From Namhaeicola sp039714555 (GTDB lineage: Bacteria > Bacteroidota > Bacteroidia > Flavobacteriales > Flavobacteriaceae), in contig JBDLJB010000012.1 in the NCBI GenBank assembly GCA_039714555.1, positions 1 to 63,296 on the forward strand: a stretch of 63,296 nt of DNA, in the 5' to 3' direction. Under the pieces are notes generated by a model that did not search any database, had not been told where the DNA came from, and was given only the letters and a program-made list of their open reading frames with translations. The number at the start of each line of letters is the position of its first letter. Within the stretch, counting starts at the first letter, position 1. The translations under genes were made by a program, and so were the position numbers. Shown one piece after another: positions 1 to 7,731 of this stretch.

Positions 1-19
1 ACAGCTGCTTATTAGATAA

Positions 20-36
20 TCGTATAAATTATACGA
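20..36. repeat. Perfect 17-bp palindrome
   Basis: TCGTATAA (20-27) and TTATACGA (29-36) are perfect reverse complements around a single A. A short-spacer dyad like this is a typical dimeric repressor operator, but it is about 215 bases from the nearest visible start codon, so the gene it might serve is unclear. The arms happen to share TCGTATA with the loxP arm; the spacing does not fit loxP or dif. Confidence 0.45.
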
Positions 37-71
37 AAATCAAATAATTTATAACTAGTGAAAATAGGTAG

Positions 72-190
72 TTTTAAAAATCATGGTATTTGGGTATTTT
101 TTGTTTACTATTTAAAATAAACAAAATGTTAACCTAAAACTATTTATTACACTAACCTTACAAAATGAGTTGTTTTAAACCATGGTATTT
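72..190. repeat. Two direct repeats, TTTTAAA-CATGGTATTT, about 100 bp apart
   Basis: The first copy lies at 72-91 (TTTTAAAAATCATGGTATTT) and the second at 173-190 (TTTTAAACCATGGTATTT). Both are followed by a T-rich stretch with TTTGTTTA or TTTTGTTTAAA. They sit in the leader region of the XRE-type gene at 250-423. Repeated sites upstream of a regulator gene are compatible with autoregulation, but this is inferred from position only. Confidence 0.4.
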
Positions 191-249
191 TGTTTAAATC
201 TATTAAAAACTCTTAACTATTTTTCGATGTCTCACTAAACCTCCTTTAA

Positions 250-423
250 ATGATATTAAAAAAAATTAGAATTGCACGATTAGAAAAAGAACTATCACAA
301 GAAAATATGGCTGAATTTTTGGGTATATCTCAATGTGCTTACAGTAACTTAGAAAATGGTAAAACAAAACTCAATTTGAAATGTTTTATTAAAATTTCAA
401 AAATTCTTGATATTGATTTTTAA
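250..423 (+). CDS. Small XRE-family helix-turn-helix protein (57 aa)
   Basis: A 57-codon reading frame from ATG at 250 to TAA at 421-423 encodes little more than one Cro/C1-type helix-turn-helix domain. The signature is clear: an R-x-x-R basic first helix (RIARLEKELSQ), then SQENMAEFLGISQ and SNLENGKTK, the usual recognition-helix pattern of this family. It is likely a DNA-binding regulator acting as a dimer in the cytoplasm; its targets are unknown. It is preceded by a palindrome and direct repeats that could be its own operators. No toxin or phage gene lies beside it; the next gene is tatA, 91 bases downstream, with its own promoter. Confidence 0.75.
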   Translation: MILKKIRIARLEKELSQENMAEFLGISQCAYSNLENGKTKLNLKCFIKISKILDIDF

Positions 424-488
424 ATGATGAATGATGTTTTCTTTATTTTTAATCATTCAACCATTTAATCATTCAATCATTATTTTAT

Positions 489-496
489 TATCTTTG
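489..496 (+). promoter_or_regulatory. -7 promoter element of tatA (TATCTTTG)
   Basis: TATCTTTG matches the Bacteroidota -7 consensus TAnnTTTG exactly. It ends 18 bases before the ATG at 515, giving a short leader. No clear -33 TTTG was seen. Confidence 0.6.
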
Positions 497-514
497 TAGG
501 CTAATTGAGTAACT

Positions 515-799
515 ATGTTTTTATTTATTAGTGGAGCTGAAATTTTTATAATACTAATTATTGTAGTAATGCTATTTGGTGCTGATAAAATACCCGAAAT
601 AGCCAGAGGTTTGGGTAAGGGTATGAAACAATTAAAAAATGCTACCAATGAGGTTAAAAAAGAGATCATTGAAAGTGGTGTTGAAAAAGATATTGATACA
701 AAGTTTACACGTGATATTCAAAAAGAAGTAACCAAAATTAAAAATAAGGTTCAAGACAACATAGACGATATCACAGGGCCTATAAAACGAAATTTATAA
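515..799 (+). CDS. tatA: Sec-independent protein translocase TatA/Hcf106 family
   Basis: TatA/E-type subunit of the twin-arginine translocase, which forms the pore for folded proteins in the inner membrane. The 94-residue protein has one N-terminal membrane helix (about residues 5-21) followed by the conserved FGADKIPEIARGLGKGMKQLKNA amphipathic segment, in which the FG hinge is the family hallmark. A charged tail follows. A second TatA with a different tail is encoded at 57269-57469. No tatB or tatC is in the window. The PAP2 gene starts one base after the stop, so the two are probably cotranscribed. Confidence 0.9.
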   Translation: MFLFISGAEIFIILIIVVMLFGADKIPEIARGLGKGMKQLKNATNEVKKEIIESGVEKDIDTKFTRDIQKEVTKIKNKVQDNIDDITGPIKRNL

Positions 800-800
800 T

Positions 801-1364
801 TTGACCTTCCTAGATAAAATCATTCTAAACGATAAAGAACTATTCATTTATCTCAATTCGCTAGGAAATGAAAACTGGGATACTTTTTGGATAGTTATTA
901 CCGATCAATTGAGTTGGATTCCTTTGTATTTATTGTTTTTATACCTCATATTTAAGGCTTTCGGTTGGAAAAAAGGACTCTTATTTCTCATATTAACAGC
1001 TATTCTCATTGCATTTTCAGATCAATTTGCCAATTTTTCAAAAAATTTGTTTGAGCGTTTACGTCCAAATAGAGACCCTTCAATTAATCAATATATCCGT
1101 ATTTTAAAAAATAGCGGTAGTTATAGTTTTTATTCTGCTCATGCTGCCACATCTACTGCTGTTACTTCATTTATGTTTCTTACCCTTAAAAAAAATTACA
1201 ATTACACATATCTTTTTTTTATCTGGCCAATTCTATTTGCCTATAGCCGCGTTTATGTAGGTGTACACTTCCCTATTGATATTATTTTTGGAACTTTTAT
1301 GGGTTTCCTTATCGGAATAATATATTATAAAATAAGCATGATCTTATTAAAAAAGTATAATTAA
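801..1364 (+). CDS. PAP2-superfamily phosphatase, membrane protein
   Basis: Phosphatidic-acid-phosphatase type 2 family; probably dephosphorylates a lipid phosphate or undecaprenyl pyrophosphate at the inner membrane. The three family motifs are visible: KNLFERLRP (K-x6-RP), YSAH in place of PSGH, and SRVYVGVHFPIDI (SR-x5-H-x3-D). Several hydrophobic segments span the 187 residues. The only start that includes the first helix is TTG at 801, one base after the tatA stop; the next methionine is deep in the protein. The substrate cannot be told from sequence. Confidence 0.85.
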   Translation: MTFLDKIILNDKELFIYLNSLGNENWDTFWIVITDQLSWIPLYLLFLYLIFKAFGWKKGLLFLILTAILIAFSDQFANFSKNLFERLRPNRDPSINQYIRILKNSGSYSFYSAHAATSTAVTSFMFLTLKKNYNYTYLFFIWPILFAYSRVYVGVHFPIDIIFGTFMGFLIGIIYYKISMILLKKYN

Positions 1365-1539
1365 TTTTTTACTTCCATACAGATATATAAATATCTAATT
1401 GTCAAGAATTCAGGCATTTGTAACTAATATTACATTAATTAGTTAAATTCTTTAAAAACAATACTATAACATGATAAAAGTTAGTTTTTAGATTTTAATA
1501 AACCAGTATTTTTATTGAAAATTTAAAATGCTTACAATT

Positions 1540-2433
1540 ATGAAAAAAATTATCACTTTTATTATTATGTTTTTTGTATTTATCGGATATCAATCGGTAA
1601 ATTCTCAAAATCTATCACCGTATATTAAAGTTGGGGTTTCCAATGATAACATAGAAAACACTGCCGAAAAAGTAAAATCAACATTACAAGGAAAAGGTTT
1701 TGACATTATTGGTACTTATAATCCTGAAAATAAATCCAATTTTTTGGTTATTGTTTTCTCAAGAAAAGACTTACAAACTACGGTATTAAAAGTTAAAGAT
1801 CGTGGTGCACTTGCTGCCGCTTTAAAAGTTGGGTTAAAAGCAAATGGCAATAGTACTACTATTAGTTACTTAAATCCTCCTTATTTGTTCAATGCTTATT
1901 TACGAGATGATTATTCAAAACACAAATCTGCTTTACAAACAGTAACTAACGATGTGAAAACTGCTTTATCAACTTTGGGAAGTGAAAATAAATCCTTTGG
2001 AGGATCTTTATCAGAAAGTAAACTACGTAAATACCAATACAAAATGATGATGCCTTACTTTTCTGATCCAATTACCTTAAAAAAATTCAGTTCTTTTGAA
2101 GTAGGTGTTAAAGCCATTGAAAAAAACCTAGCTGCTAAAAAAGGAAGCACAAAACTGGTTTATAAATTAAAATTTGCTTCAAAAAATGTAGCTGTTTACG
2201 GAGTGGGATTATTAGATAAAGAAGATGGAGAAGGATACTTTTTACCTATTATTGGTGAAGACCATATTGCAGCCATGCCTTATGAAATAATTTTACAAGG
2301 TAATACGGCAACTATGTTAAATGGCCGTTACAGACTTGCCGTAAGCTGGCCGGAATTAAGTATGGGAACTTTTATGAAGATCGTTAATACTCCGGGATAT
2401 ATTGAAGATACCTTTGAAGAACTTTGTGAGTAG
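1540..2433 (+). CDS. Secreted DUF302-like protein
   Basis: The protein (297 residues from ATG 1540, MKKIITF; an in-frame ATG exists at 1528) begins with a signal peptide ending near VNSQ. Residues about 30-125 (ENTAEKVKSTLQGKGFDIIG, then NFLVIVFSRKDL) resemble DUF302, a small alpha/beta domain of unknown function found in periplasmic proteins. The remaining 170 residues have no family I recognise. A terminator follows at once at 2442-2479, so this is probably a single-gene unit. The function is unknown; the DUF302 assignment is by pattern only. Confidence 0.65.
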   Translation: MKKIITFIIMFFVFIGYQSVNSQNLSPYIKVGVSNDNIENTAEKVKSTLQGKGFDIIGTYNPENKSNFLVIVFSRKDLQTTVLKVKDRGALAAALKVGLKANGNSTTISYLNPPYLFNAYLRDDYSKHKSALQTVTNDVKTALSTLGSENKSFGGSLSESKLRKYQYKMMMPYFSDPITLKKFSSFEVGVKAIEKNLAAKKGSTKLVYKLKFASKNVAVYGVGLLDKEDGEGYFLPIIGEDHIAAMPYEIILQGNTATMLNGRYRLAVSWPELSMGTFMKIVNTPGYIEDTFEELCE

Positions 2434-2441
2434 ATATATTA

Positions 2442-2479
2442 GTAAGGGTTTAGTTCAAAGCTAAACTCTTACTTTTTTT
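2442..2479 (+). terminator. Rho-independent terminator after the DUF302-like gene
   Basis: GTAAGGGTTTAG (2442-2453) pairs with CTAAACTCTTAC (2461-2472) with one G-U wobble, followed by seven T (2473-2479). It starts nine bases after the stop codon. Confidence 0.8.
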
Positions 2480-2484
2480 AAAGT

Positions 2485-3438
2485 TTATTCTACAGCTTTT
2501 AAATAAGCACATACCGGAAAATGATCGCTATAACCTCCAATATATTTTTTTCCTAAATAAGTCCTTAATGGTGCACCTTTAGCTTTACCATGCTTTTCTT
2601 GTAAAAAGTATTCATCAAAGACCTCAGCTTTTTTAAATTGTATATTTACATCACTCAAAAAATTATTACTGAAAATAATTTGGTCAAATAAGAACCATTT
2701 TCCGTTGTGAAGAATACTTCCTTTATTTTTTTGCTGTAATTCAAGCATTGGGTTAAAAAAATCTGGTGTTACTAAAATATTATTAATACTATTACTATTT
2801 GGAACATCATTAAAATCTCCCATAATAATAATTTTTGGATTTGATACTTCTTTATAAATTTCAGCAACTATTTTTTGTACCAATTGTGCAGCTTTAATTC
2901 TTTTATTCTCAGTGAATTTAGTGCCATTTGTTCGTGATGGCCAATGATTTATAATAATAAAAACGGGTTCACTAAAAAGTTTGCCTGAAATTAATAAAAT
3001 ATCACGTGTGTAGTCTCTATTTTCTTCATTATCTGTTAGGTACAAAGTATATGTATCACTATAATCAAGTTCAAAATTTTCTTTTTGATATAAAAATGCA
3101 ACATCTATTCCTCTTTCATCTGGAGATTCATAATGCACAAAATCATATTGATAGGGTTTTAGATTTTCTGATTGAACTAAATCATCTAAAACATTATCAT
3201 TTTCTACTTCTGCCAATCCTAAAAAAACAGGAGGTAAATTAGAATATTCTTTACCTATTTTTGAAATGGCATTACTTATATTATTGATTTTTAGGTCATA
3301 GCGATCTTTATTCCATTGAAACTCTCCATCAGGTGTAAAATCCTTATCTAAAGTATATTCATTATGATTTACATCAAACAAATTTTCTAAATTATAAAAA
3401 GCTATTGAAAATAAATCGTTTACTTTTTCTACCAGCAT
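2485..3438 (-). CDS. Endonuclease/exonuclease/phosphatase (EEP) family protein, no signal peptide
   Basis: A 317-residue member of the Mg-dependent EEP fold (DNase I/ExoIII superfamily). Visible catalytic signatures are FYNLENLFD near the N-terminus, GLAEVEN (metal-binding Glu), INHWPSR, IIMGDFNDVPN (Asp/Asn pair) and GGYSDHFPV (catalytic SDH) at the C-terminus. It is a close paralogue of the protein at 45012-46061, with the same motifs in the same order, but lacks that protein's N-terminal signal sequence. Substrate could be nucleic acid or a phosphoester; it cannot be decided from sequence. It is transcribed divergently from hflX. Confidence 0.85.
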   Translation of the reverse strand: MLVEKVNDLFSIAFYNLENLFDVNHNEYTLDKDFTPDGEFQWNKDRYDLKINNISNAISKIGKEYSNLPPVFLGLAEVENDNVLDDLVQSENLKPYQYDFVHYESPDERGIDVAFLYQKENFELDYSDTYTLYLTDNEENRDYTRDILLISGKLFSEPVFIIINHWPSRTNGTKFTENKRIKAAQLVQKIVAEIYKEVSNPKIIIMGDFNDVPNSNSINNILVTPDFFNPMLELQQKNKGSILHNGKWFLFDQIIFSNNFLSDVNIQFKKAEVFDEYFLQEKHGKAKGAPLRTYLGKKYIGGYSDHFPVCAYLKAVE

Positions 3439-3505
3439 TTAAAAAATATTTAAAACCCGAAAGTACAAAATTTAATTTCTGAATAACTATATTAAACCGT
3501 ATTTG

Positions 3506-3513
3506 TAAATTTG
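3506..3513 (+). promoter_or_regulatory. -7 promoter element of hflX (TAAATTTG)
   Basis: TAAATTTG matches TAnnTTTG and ends only four bases before the ATG at 3518. Transcription starting a few bases downstream would give an almost leaderless mRNA. Confidence 0.5.
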
Positions 3514-3517
3514 CAAT

Positions 3518-4726
3518 ATGATAGAAGAAAGAAAAACAAAAATTGAAGGTGTTGTATTAATCGGAATTATTACCGGCCAACAAAATGAAGAAAAATCCAA
3601 AGAATACTTAGATGAGTTAGAATTTTTAACTTTTACTGCCGGTGGAAAAGTTAAAAAACGCTTTACACAAAAGATAGATTTTCCAAATCCGAAAACTTTT
3701 ATTGGATCAGGAAAATTAGACCAGGTAAAACAATTTATTGAAGAACATCATGTACAAACTGTAATATTTGATGATGAATTGAGTCCGGCTCAATTGAGAA
3801 ATATCGAAAAAATATTGGGGTGTAAAGTGTTGGATCGAACAAATTTAATATTGGATATTTTTGCACAAAGAGCTCAAACATCCTATGCCAGAACACAGGT
3901 AGAATTGGCTCAATGTGAATATTTATTACCTCGTTTGACCCGAATGTGGACGCACTTAGAGCGTCAAAAAGGGGGTATAGGTTTGCGTGGACCGGGCGAG
4001 ACTGAAATTGAAACTGACCGACGAATTATTCGTGATAAGATTTCTCTTTTAAAAAAGAAGTTGAAAAACATTGATAAGCAAATGGCCGTTCAACGCAAAA
4101 ACCGAGGGAAAATGGTTCGTGTAGCTTTAGTGGGCTATACCAACGTGGGAAAATCAACTTTAATGAATGTTGTAAGTAAAAGTGATATTTTTGCCGAAAA
4201 TAAATTATTTGCCACTTTAGATACTACTGTTAGAAAAGTAGTCATTAAAAATATTCCTTTTTTATTAACTGATACTGTTGGTTTTATAAGAAAATTACCT
4301 ACACAATTGGTTGAATCATTCAAATCAACTTTAGACGAAGTTAGAGAAGCAGATCTTTTATTACATGTTGTAGATATTTCACATCCTAATTTTGAAGATC
4401 ATATCGACTCTGTAAATAAAATATTAGACGAAATATCAAGTACAAATAAACCAACTATAATGGTTTTTAATAAAATTGATGCTTTTAAAAATGAAATTAT
4501 TGATGAAGATGATTTGGTAACCGAACGCACAAAAGCTCATTATACATTAAGAGAATGGGAAAAGACCTGGATGAATAATATGAATGGAAATTGTATATTT
4601 ATTTCTGCTTTAAAAAAAGAAAACTTAGAAGAATTCAAATCTAAAGTTTACGATGAAGTTAAAAAAATTCATATTACAAGATTTCCTTATAACGACTATT
4701 TGTATCAGGAATATGAAGAAAACTAA
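3518..4726 (+). CDS. hflX: GTPase HflX
   Basis: Ribosome-associated GTPase that splits or rescues stalled ribosomes. The 402-residue protein has the HflX N-terminal domain (GGKVKKRFTQKIDFPNPKTFIGSGK, here cited in part: FIGSGK at about 67-72), the glycine-rich RLTRMWTHLERQKGG and GPGETEIETDRR linker, then the G domain: P-loop GYTNVGKST at 206-214, DTVGF (G3), and NKID (G4). Length is normal for the family. The start at 3518 gives the usual N-terminus of flavobacterial HflX and lies immediately after a -7 motif. The downstream gene is convergent. Confidence 0.95.
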   Translation: MIEERKTKIEGVVLIGIITGQQNEEKSKEYLDELEFLTFTAGGKVKKRFTQKIDFPNPKTFIGSGKLDQVKQFIEEHHVQTVIFDDELSPAQLRNIEKILGCKVLDRTNLILDIFAQRAQTSYARTQVELAQCEYLLPRLTRMWTHLERQKGGIGLRGPGETEIETDRRIIRDKISLLKKKLKNIDKQMAVQRKNRGKMVRVALVGYTNVGKSTLMNVVSKSDIFAENKLFATLDTTVRKVVIKNIPFLLTDTVGFIRKLPTQLVESFKSTLDEVREADLLLHVVDISHPNFEDHIDSVNKILDEISSTNKPTIMVFNKIDAFKNEIIDEDDLVTERTKAHYTLREWEKTWMNNMNGNCIFISALKKENLEEFKSKVYDEVKKIHITRFPYNDYLYQEYEEN

Positions 4727-4738
4727 AGCAATTTTTGA

Positions 4739-5812
4739 TTAGTTATCATTATCAATCTCATCTTTGGTAATAATTCCCAATCTTTTGGCTCTATCTTCCC
4801 ATATCTTTCTAGCTAAGATTTGAAGGTCTGCTTCGTTATCACTTTCATCAACAATTTCTAAACCAAGCAGTGTTTCAATTATATCTTCTTGGGTAACTAT
4901 ACCACTAACTGAGCCATACTCATCAACAACCAAAGCAATATGTTCTCTATTCTTAATTAAAGTATTTAAAAGATTTGGTATTGGGAGGTTTCTTTCTGTT
5001 ACAAAAATTTCTCTTTCAATTGTTTTCAACAAATCATTTCCTTTTCCTTTAATAATGGAATCAAGCATTTCATCTTTTAAAATATAGCTTTTGACCTCAT
5101 CCTGAGTTTTTCCATAAATAGGAATTCTGGAAAACATTAAATTTGGGTTTTTATCATAAAACTCTTGAATCTTCATTTTATTTGAAGCTATTTTCATAAC
5201 TGTTCTTGGGGTCATAATATCCTTTACCAAAACTGTTTTGAAATCGATCAGGTTTTTTATTACCTTTCTTTCTTGTTCTTGAAAAACACCTTCTTCATGA
5301 GCAATTTCAGCCATTGCATGAAAATCTTCTCTACTTACTGCAACATCATGCGGACTTTTACCAATCAATTTGGTGGTAAGTTGTAAAAGCCATAAAATAC
5401 CAGTATATTTTAAAGGAAACATTAATATGGATATTGCTTTTGAAGAAAAATTTGCCAATTGTTTCCAATAACTTGCGCCTATTGTTTTAGGAATGATTTC
5501 AGAAACCACTAATATTAAAAATGTCATGATGGCTGATACAATTCCAACAGCATTATTTCCAGATATCTTTTCGGCTTGAACACCAACTAAAATTGCACCT
5601 ACTGTATGTGCAATTGTATTAACTGTTAATATTGCAATTAAAGGTTTATCAACATCATCTTTTAATTTTTCAAGTGTATTTGCATAATTCTTTCCTTCAT
5701 TTTTTTTTACTGCAATAAATGTTGGTGTCACACTAAGTAAAACTGCTTCTAAAATTGAACATAGAAAAGAAAATAAAATCGATACAAATCCATAAAGTAA
5801 TAATAAGGTCAT
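4739..5812 (-). CDS. CNNM/CorC-like membrane protein with CBS pair
   Basis: A 357-residue integral membrane protein of the DUF21 (CNNM) plus CBS-pair architecture. The N-terminal part has about four hydrophobic segments including VSEIIPKTIGA, the conserved CNNM motif. Residues about 195-320 hold the CBS pair (VKDIMTPRTVMKI, then ALVVDEYGSVSGIVTQEDIIE). The C-terminal CorC/HlyC transporter-associated domain of the full-length family seems absent. Relatives are linked to Mg2+ or Co2+ efflux, often still annotated as hemolysin-related. It is the last gene of the minus-strand run that starts at sufE, 63 bases behind the DUF3078 gene. Confidence 0.85.
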   Translation of the reverse strand: MTLLLLYGFVSILFSFLCSILEAVLLSVTPTFIAVKKNEGKNYANTLEKLKDDVDKPLIAILTVNTIAHTVGAILVGVQAEKISGNNAVGIVSAIMTFLILVVSEIIPKTIGASYWKQLANFSSKAISILMFPLKYTGILWLLQLTTKLIGKSPHDVAVSREDFHAMAEIAHEEGVFQEQERKVIKNLIDFKTVLVKDIMTPRTVMKIASNKMKIQEFYDKNPNLMFSRIPIYGKTQDEVKSYILKDEMLDSIIKGKGNDLLKTIEREIFVTERNLPIPNLLNTLIKNREHIALVVDEYGSVSGIVTQEDIIETLLGLEIVDESDNEADLQILARKIWEDRAKRLGIITKDEIDNDN

Positions 5813-5875
5813 GAAATATTTTGTATTATTAAAACCATAAATTTAATTCTTTATTGTTAATAAAATTACAAAAAT

Positions 5876-6799
5876 CTAATCTAACTTATAATTCAATCCA
5901 AATAACCAATACGATTGTAATTTATTATCAACTGTATCAAAAGTTATCTCTGGAACCGTTTTTAATGAATAATTCAAAGCTTCTTGTTTGTTTTTTCTCA
6001 ATCCAAAATCAAATCCTAAACCTAAATTTTTCCATATCGTATAGGCTAATGAATTTGTCCATGTAAAATTTGAATAATTAGATGATTCATAACTTTGAAA
6101 GATGGAAAAATTTGAAGACAAGTTCAAATTGCCTATTTTTTTAGTATAATCAGCAACTATTTTAGCACCCAATGATGAATTATATTGAGAATCTCCACTG
6201 CTAAAAACAAAATTATAGTTCAATGGGTGAATGATCACTACTAAACCATTAATAGGCGTCCATGTACCACCAACACCAAGATCAAGAAATCCCGGATCGT
6301 TAAAATTATTTGCCAATGAAGAACGGTATTCTCCATATCCTGAAAAGGCAAATTTCTTATTTAATCTTCTACCATACAAAGATGAAAGTGTAAAAACATC
6401 TGTTGCTACTTCATATTTATCACTATCAGTATCATCATCTTTATCATCAAATTTAATTAAGCTTACATTAATATTTGCAGTGTTTTTCCAAAAGAATTTA
6501 TCTTCAATTAAATCTGCAGTAGCATTAATACCAACACCAAAATTTCCTACTGAAGAGTTGGGTATATCTTTAGAGTACCAATTATTAAATCCAGAAATAC
6601 TTCCTCCAATTGTTCCAAAAGCTACTATTCTCCAACCGGGAAGAGCATCAATTTCAGCTTGAATATCATCTACTTTCTTTTGTAGTTTACTAATGGAGTC
6701 TTTTTTAGTTTTTTGCAATGATAGTAATTCTTCTTTTGTTTGTGCATTAATTAAAGAAATACTTAATAGGAATACAATTAAAAATACTGATTTTTTCAT
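5876..6799 (-). CDS. DUF3078 outer-membrane protein
   Basis: A 307-residue secreted protein with an N-terminal signal peptide (MKKSVFLIVFLLSISLINAQ), a short coiled-coil segment (about residues 22-50, rich in K, L, Q) and then GWRIVAFGTIGGSISGFNNW, the start of the DUF3078 region typical of Bacteroidota. The rest alternates hydrophobic and polar residues with aromatic ends, as in an outer-membrane beta-barrel. Function is unknown. It follows the SUF-related genes, but a separate -7 element lies at 6827-6834, so it may also have its own promoter. Confidence 0.8.
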   Translation of the reverse strand: MKKSVFLIVFLLSISLINAQTKEELLSLQKTKKDSISKLQKKVDDIQAEIDALPGWRIVAFGTIGGSISGFNNWYSKDIPNSSVGNFGVGINATADLIEDKFFWKNTANINVSLIKFDDKDDDTDSDKYEVATDVFTLSSLYGRRLNKKFAFSGYGEYRSSLANNFNDPGFLDLGVGGTWTPINGLVVIIHPLNYNFVFSSGDSQYNSSLGAKIVADYTKKIGNLNLSSNFSIFQSYESSNYSNFTWTNSLAYTIWKNLGLGFDFGLRKNKQEALNYSLKTVPEITFDTVDNKLQSYWLFGLNYKLD

Positions 6800-6826
6800 T
6801 ATTAAAAAATTAAGGTTTTAGTTTTA

Positions 6827-6834
6827 CAAAAGTA
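6827..6834 (-). promoter_or_regulatory. -7 promoter element of the DUF3078 gene (TACTTTTG)
   Basis: Read on the minus strand this is TACTTTTG, an exact TAnnTTTG match 27 bases before the start codon at 6799. Confidence 0.5.
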
Positions 6835-6843
6835 ATTAAATTT

Positions 6844-7353
6844 TTAGGTTTTAGTTTTAAAAAGAGGAACATTTGAGCAGGCTTCACCAAACATTAATGA
6901 TTTCACAACCGGAAGAAGTCGAGTAACAAGAAAAGTATATGCAGTATGAGGAATTTCTTTTTGAGAACAACCTTTTATAATCACAGGTTTATTTTCAAAT
7001 TGTTTTAAGGGTAATTTAGTAATAATATCTTGAAAAATTGAAGTTTCTAATTGTTCAAAATTTCCAACTACAATTTTTTTAGCATAAGGTGAAAGGTATA
7101 TAGTAATTAATAAATATGCCCATGAAGGAATTATAGCATCTATACTACAAGTTAATGCAACAAATTTATTTTGATAATTACTCCAATTATTATTTTTTAA
7201 AGCTTCTCTAAATTCTCTTTCTTTTAAAATTTGTTCTTGAAAAAGCCATTTTTTTATATCGAGCATTACCCTTTCTCCCTCTGGATAAAATTCTTCCAGA
7301 TCAATGGTTACTAATTTACTATTGGCAACTTTATTTACAATTTGACGTGACAT
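6844..7353 (-). CDS. DUF2480 family protein
   Basis: A 169-residue cytoplasmic protein matching the DUF2480 family of Bacteroidota (N-terminus MSRQIVNKVANSKLVTIDLE, with DLEEFYPEGERVMLDIKKWLF after it). The core contains KNNNWSNYQNKFVALTCSIDAIIPSWAY, given here by its key residues D, IPSWAY. Function is unknown, but the gene regularly lies next to sufE and the DUF59 gene in flavobacteria, as it does here (12-base gap), suggesting a role in Fe-S assembly or a neighbouring process. Confidence 0.85.
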   Translation of the reverse strand: MSRQIVNKVANSKLVTIDLEEFYPEGERVMLDIKKWLFQEQILKEREFREALKNNNWSNYQNKFVALTCSIDAIIPSWAYLLITIYLSPYAKKIVVGNFEQLETSIFQDIITKLPLKQFENKPVIIKGCSQKEIPHTAYTFLVTRLLPVVKSLMFGEACSNVPLFKTKT

Positions 7354-7365
7354 TTAACTTTGTTT

Positions 7366-7686
7366 TTATAAAAAACCAAGTTCTAATTTTGCTTCTTCAC
7401 TCATTAGATCTTGTGTCCAAGGAGGATCAAAAGTTATTTCTACTTCTGCATTCTTTACTTCATCAATTGTTTTAACTTTTTCTTCAACTTCAACGGGTAA
7501 AGTTTCGGCAACTGGGCAATTTGGAGTAGTAAGCGTCATTAAAATTTTAACTTCACTGTTTTCATTAACAAAAACATCATAAATTAAACCAAGCTCATAA
7601 ATATCTACCGGAATTTCAGGATCATATATAGATTTTAATTTTTCTACAATTTTTATACCTAAAGCTTTTGTATCAATAACTTCCAT
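7366..7686 (-). CDS. DUF59/MIP18-type Fe-S cluster assembly factor (SufT-like)
   Basis: A 106-residue protein of the DUF59 (MIP18/PaaD/SufT-like) family involved in maturing Fe-S proteins. The hallmarks are YDPEIPVDIYELGLIYDV (DPEIPV at 22-27) and TLTTPNCPVAETLP with the conserved cysteine at residue 57, ending in FDPPWTQDLMSEEAKLELGFL (DPPW and the S/E/A/K/LG tail). It lies between sufE and the DUF2480 gene with small gaps, so it is likely made with them. The sufBCDS genes are not in the window. Confidence 0.9.
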   Translation of the reverse strand: MEVIDTKALGIKIVEKLKSIYDPEIPVDIYELGLIYDVFVNENSEVKILMTLTTPNCPVAETLPVEVEEKVKTIDEVKNAEVEITFDPPWTQDLMSEEAKLELGFL

Positions 7687-7731
7687 TTATCTTCTTTAAA
7701 ATGATTCTAAATAAGGGCAAATATAATACAT

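Larger units (their letters stand above)
1..249. other. Gene-poor left edge with repeats upstream of a small regulator
   Basis: No gene can be supported here. The first 15 bases read as four codons and a stop (TAG at 13-15) on the plus strand, so they could be the tail of a gene outside the window, but this is too short to judge. The stretch holds a perfect 17-base palindrome at 20-36 and two near-identical direct repeats at 72-91 and 173-190, described separately. All lie upstream of the XRE-type gene that starts at 250. Confidence 0.5.

Noticed and set aside
20..36. loxP-like or dif-like recombination site
   Set aside because: The arms share TCGTATA with loxP, but the spacer is one base instead of six to eight and the arms are shorter. 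No recombinase gene is nearby.
6231..6662. 143-codon plus-strand frame inside the DUF3078 gene
   Set aside because: The minus strand has a signal peptide and a recognisable family, and a promoter at 6827-6834. The plus-strand frame has no such support.
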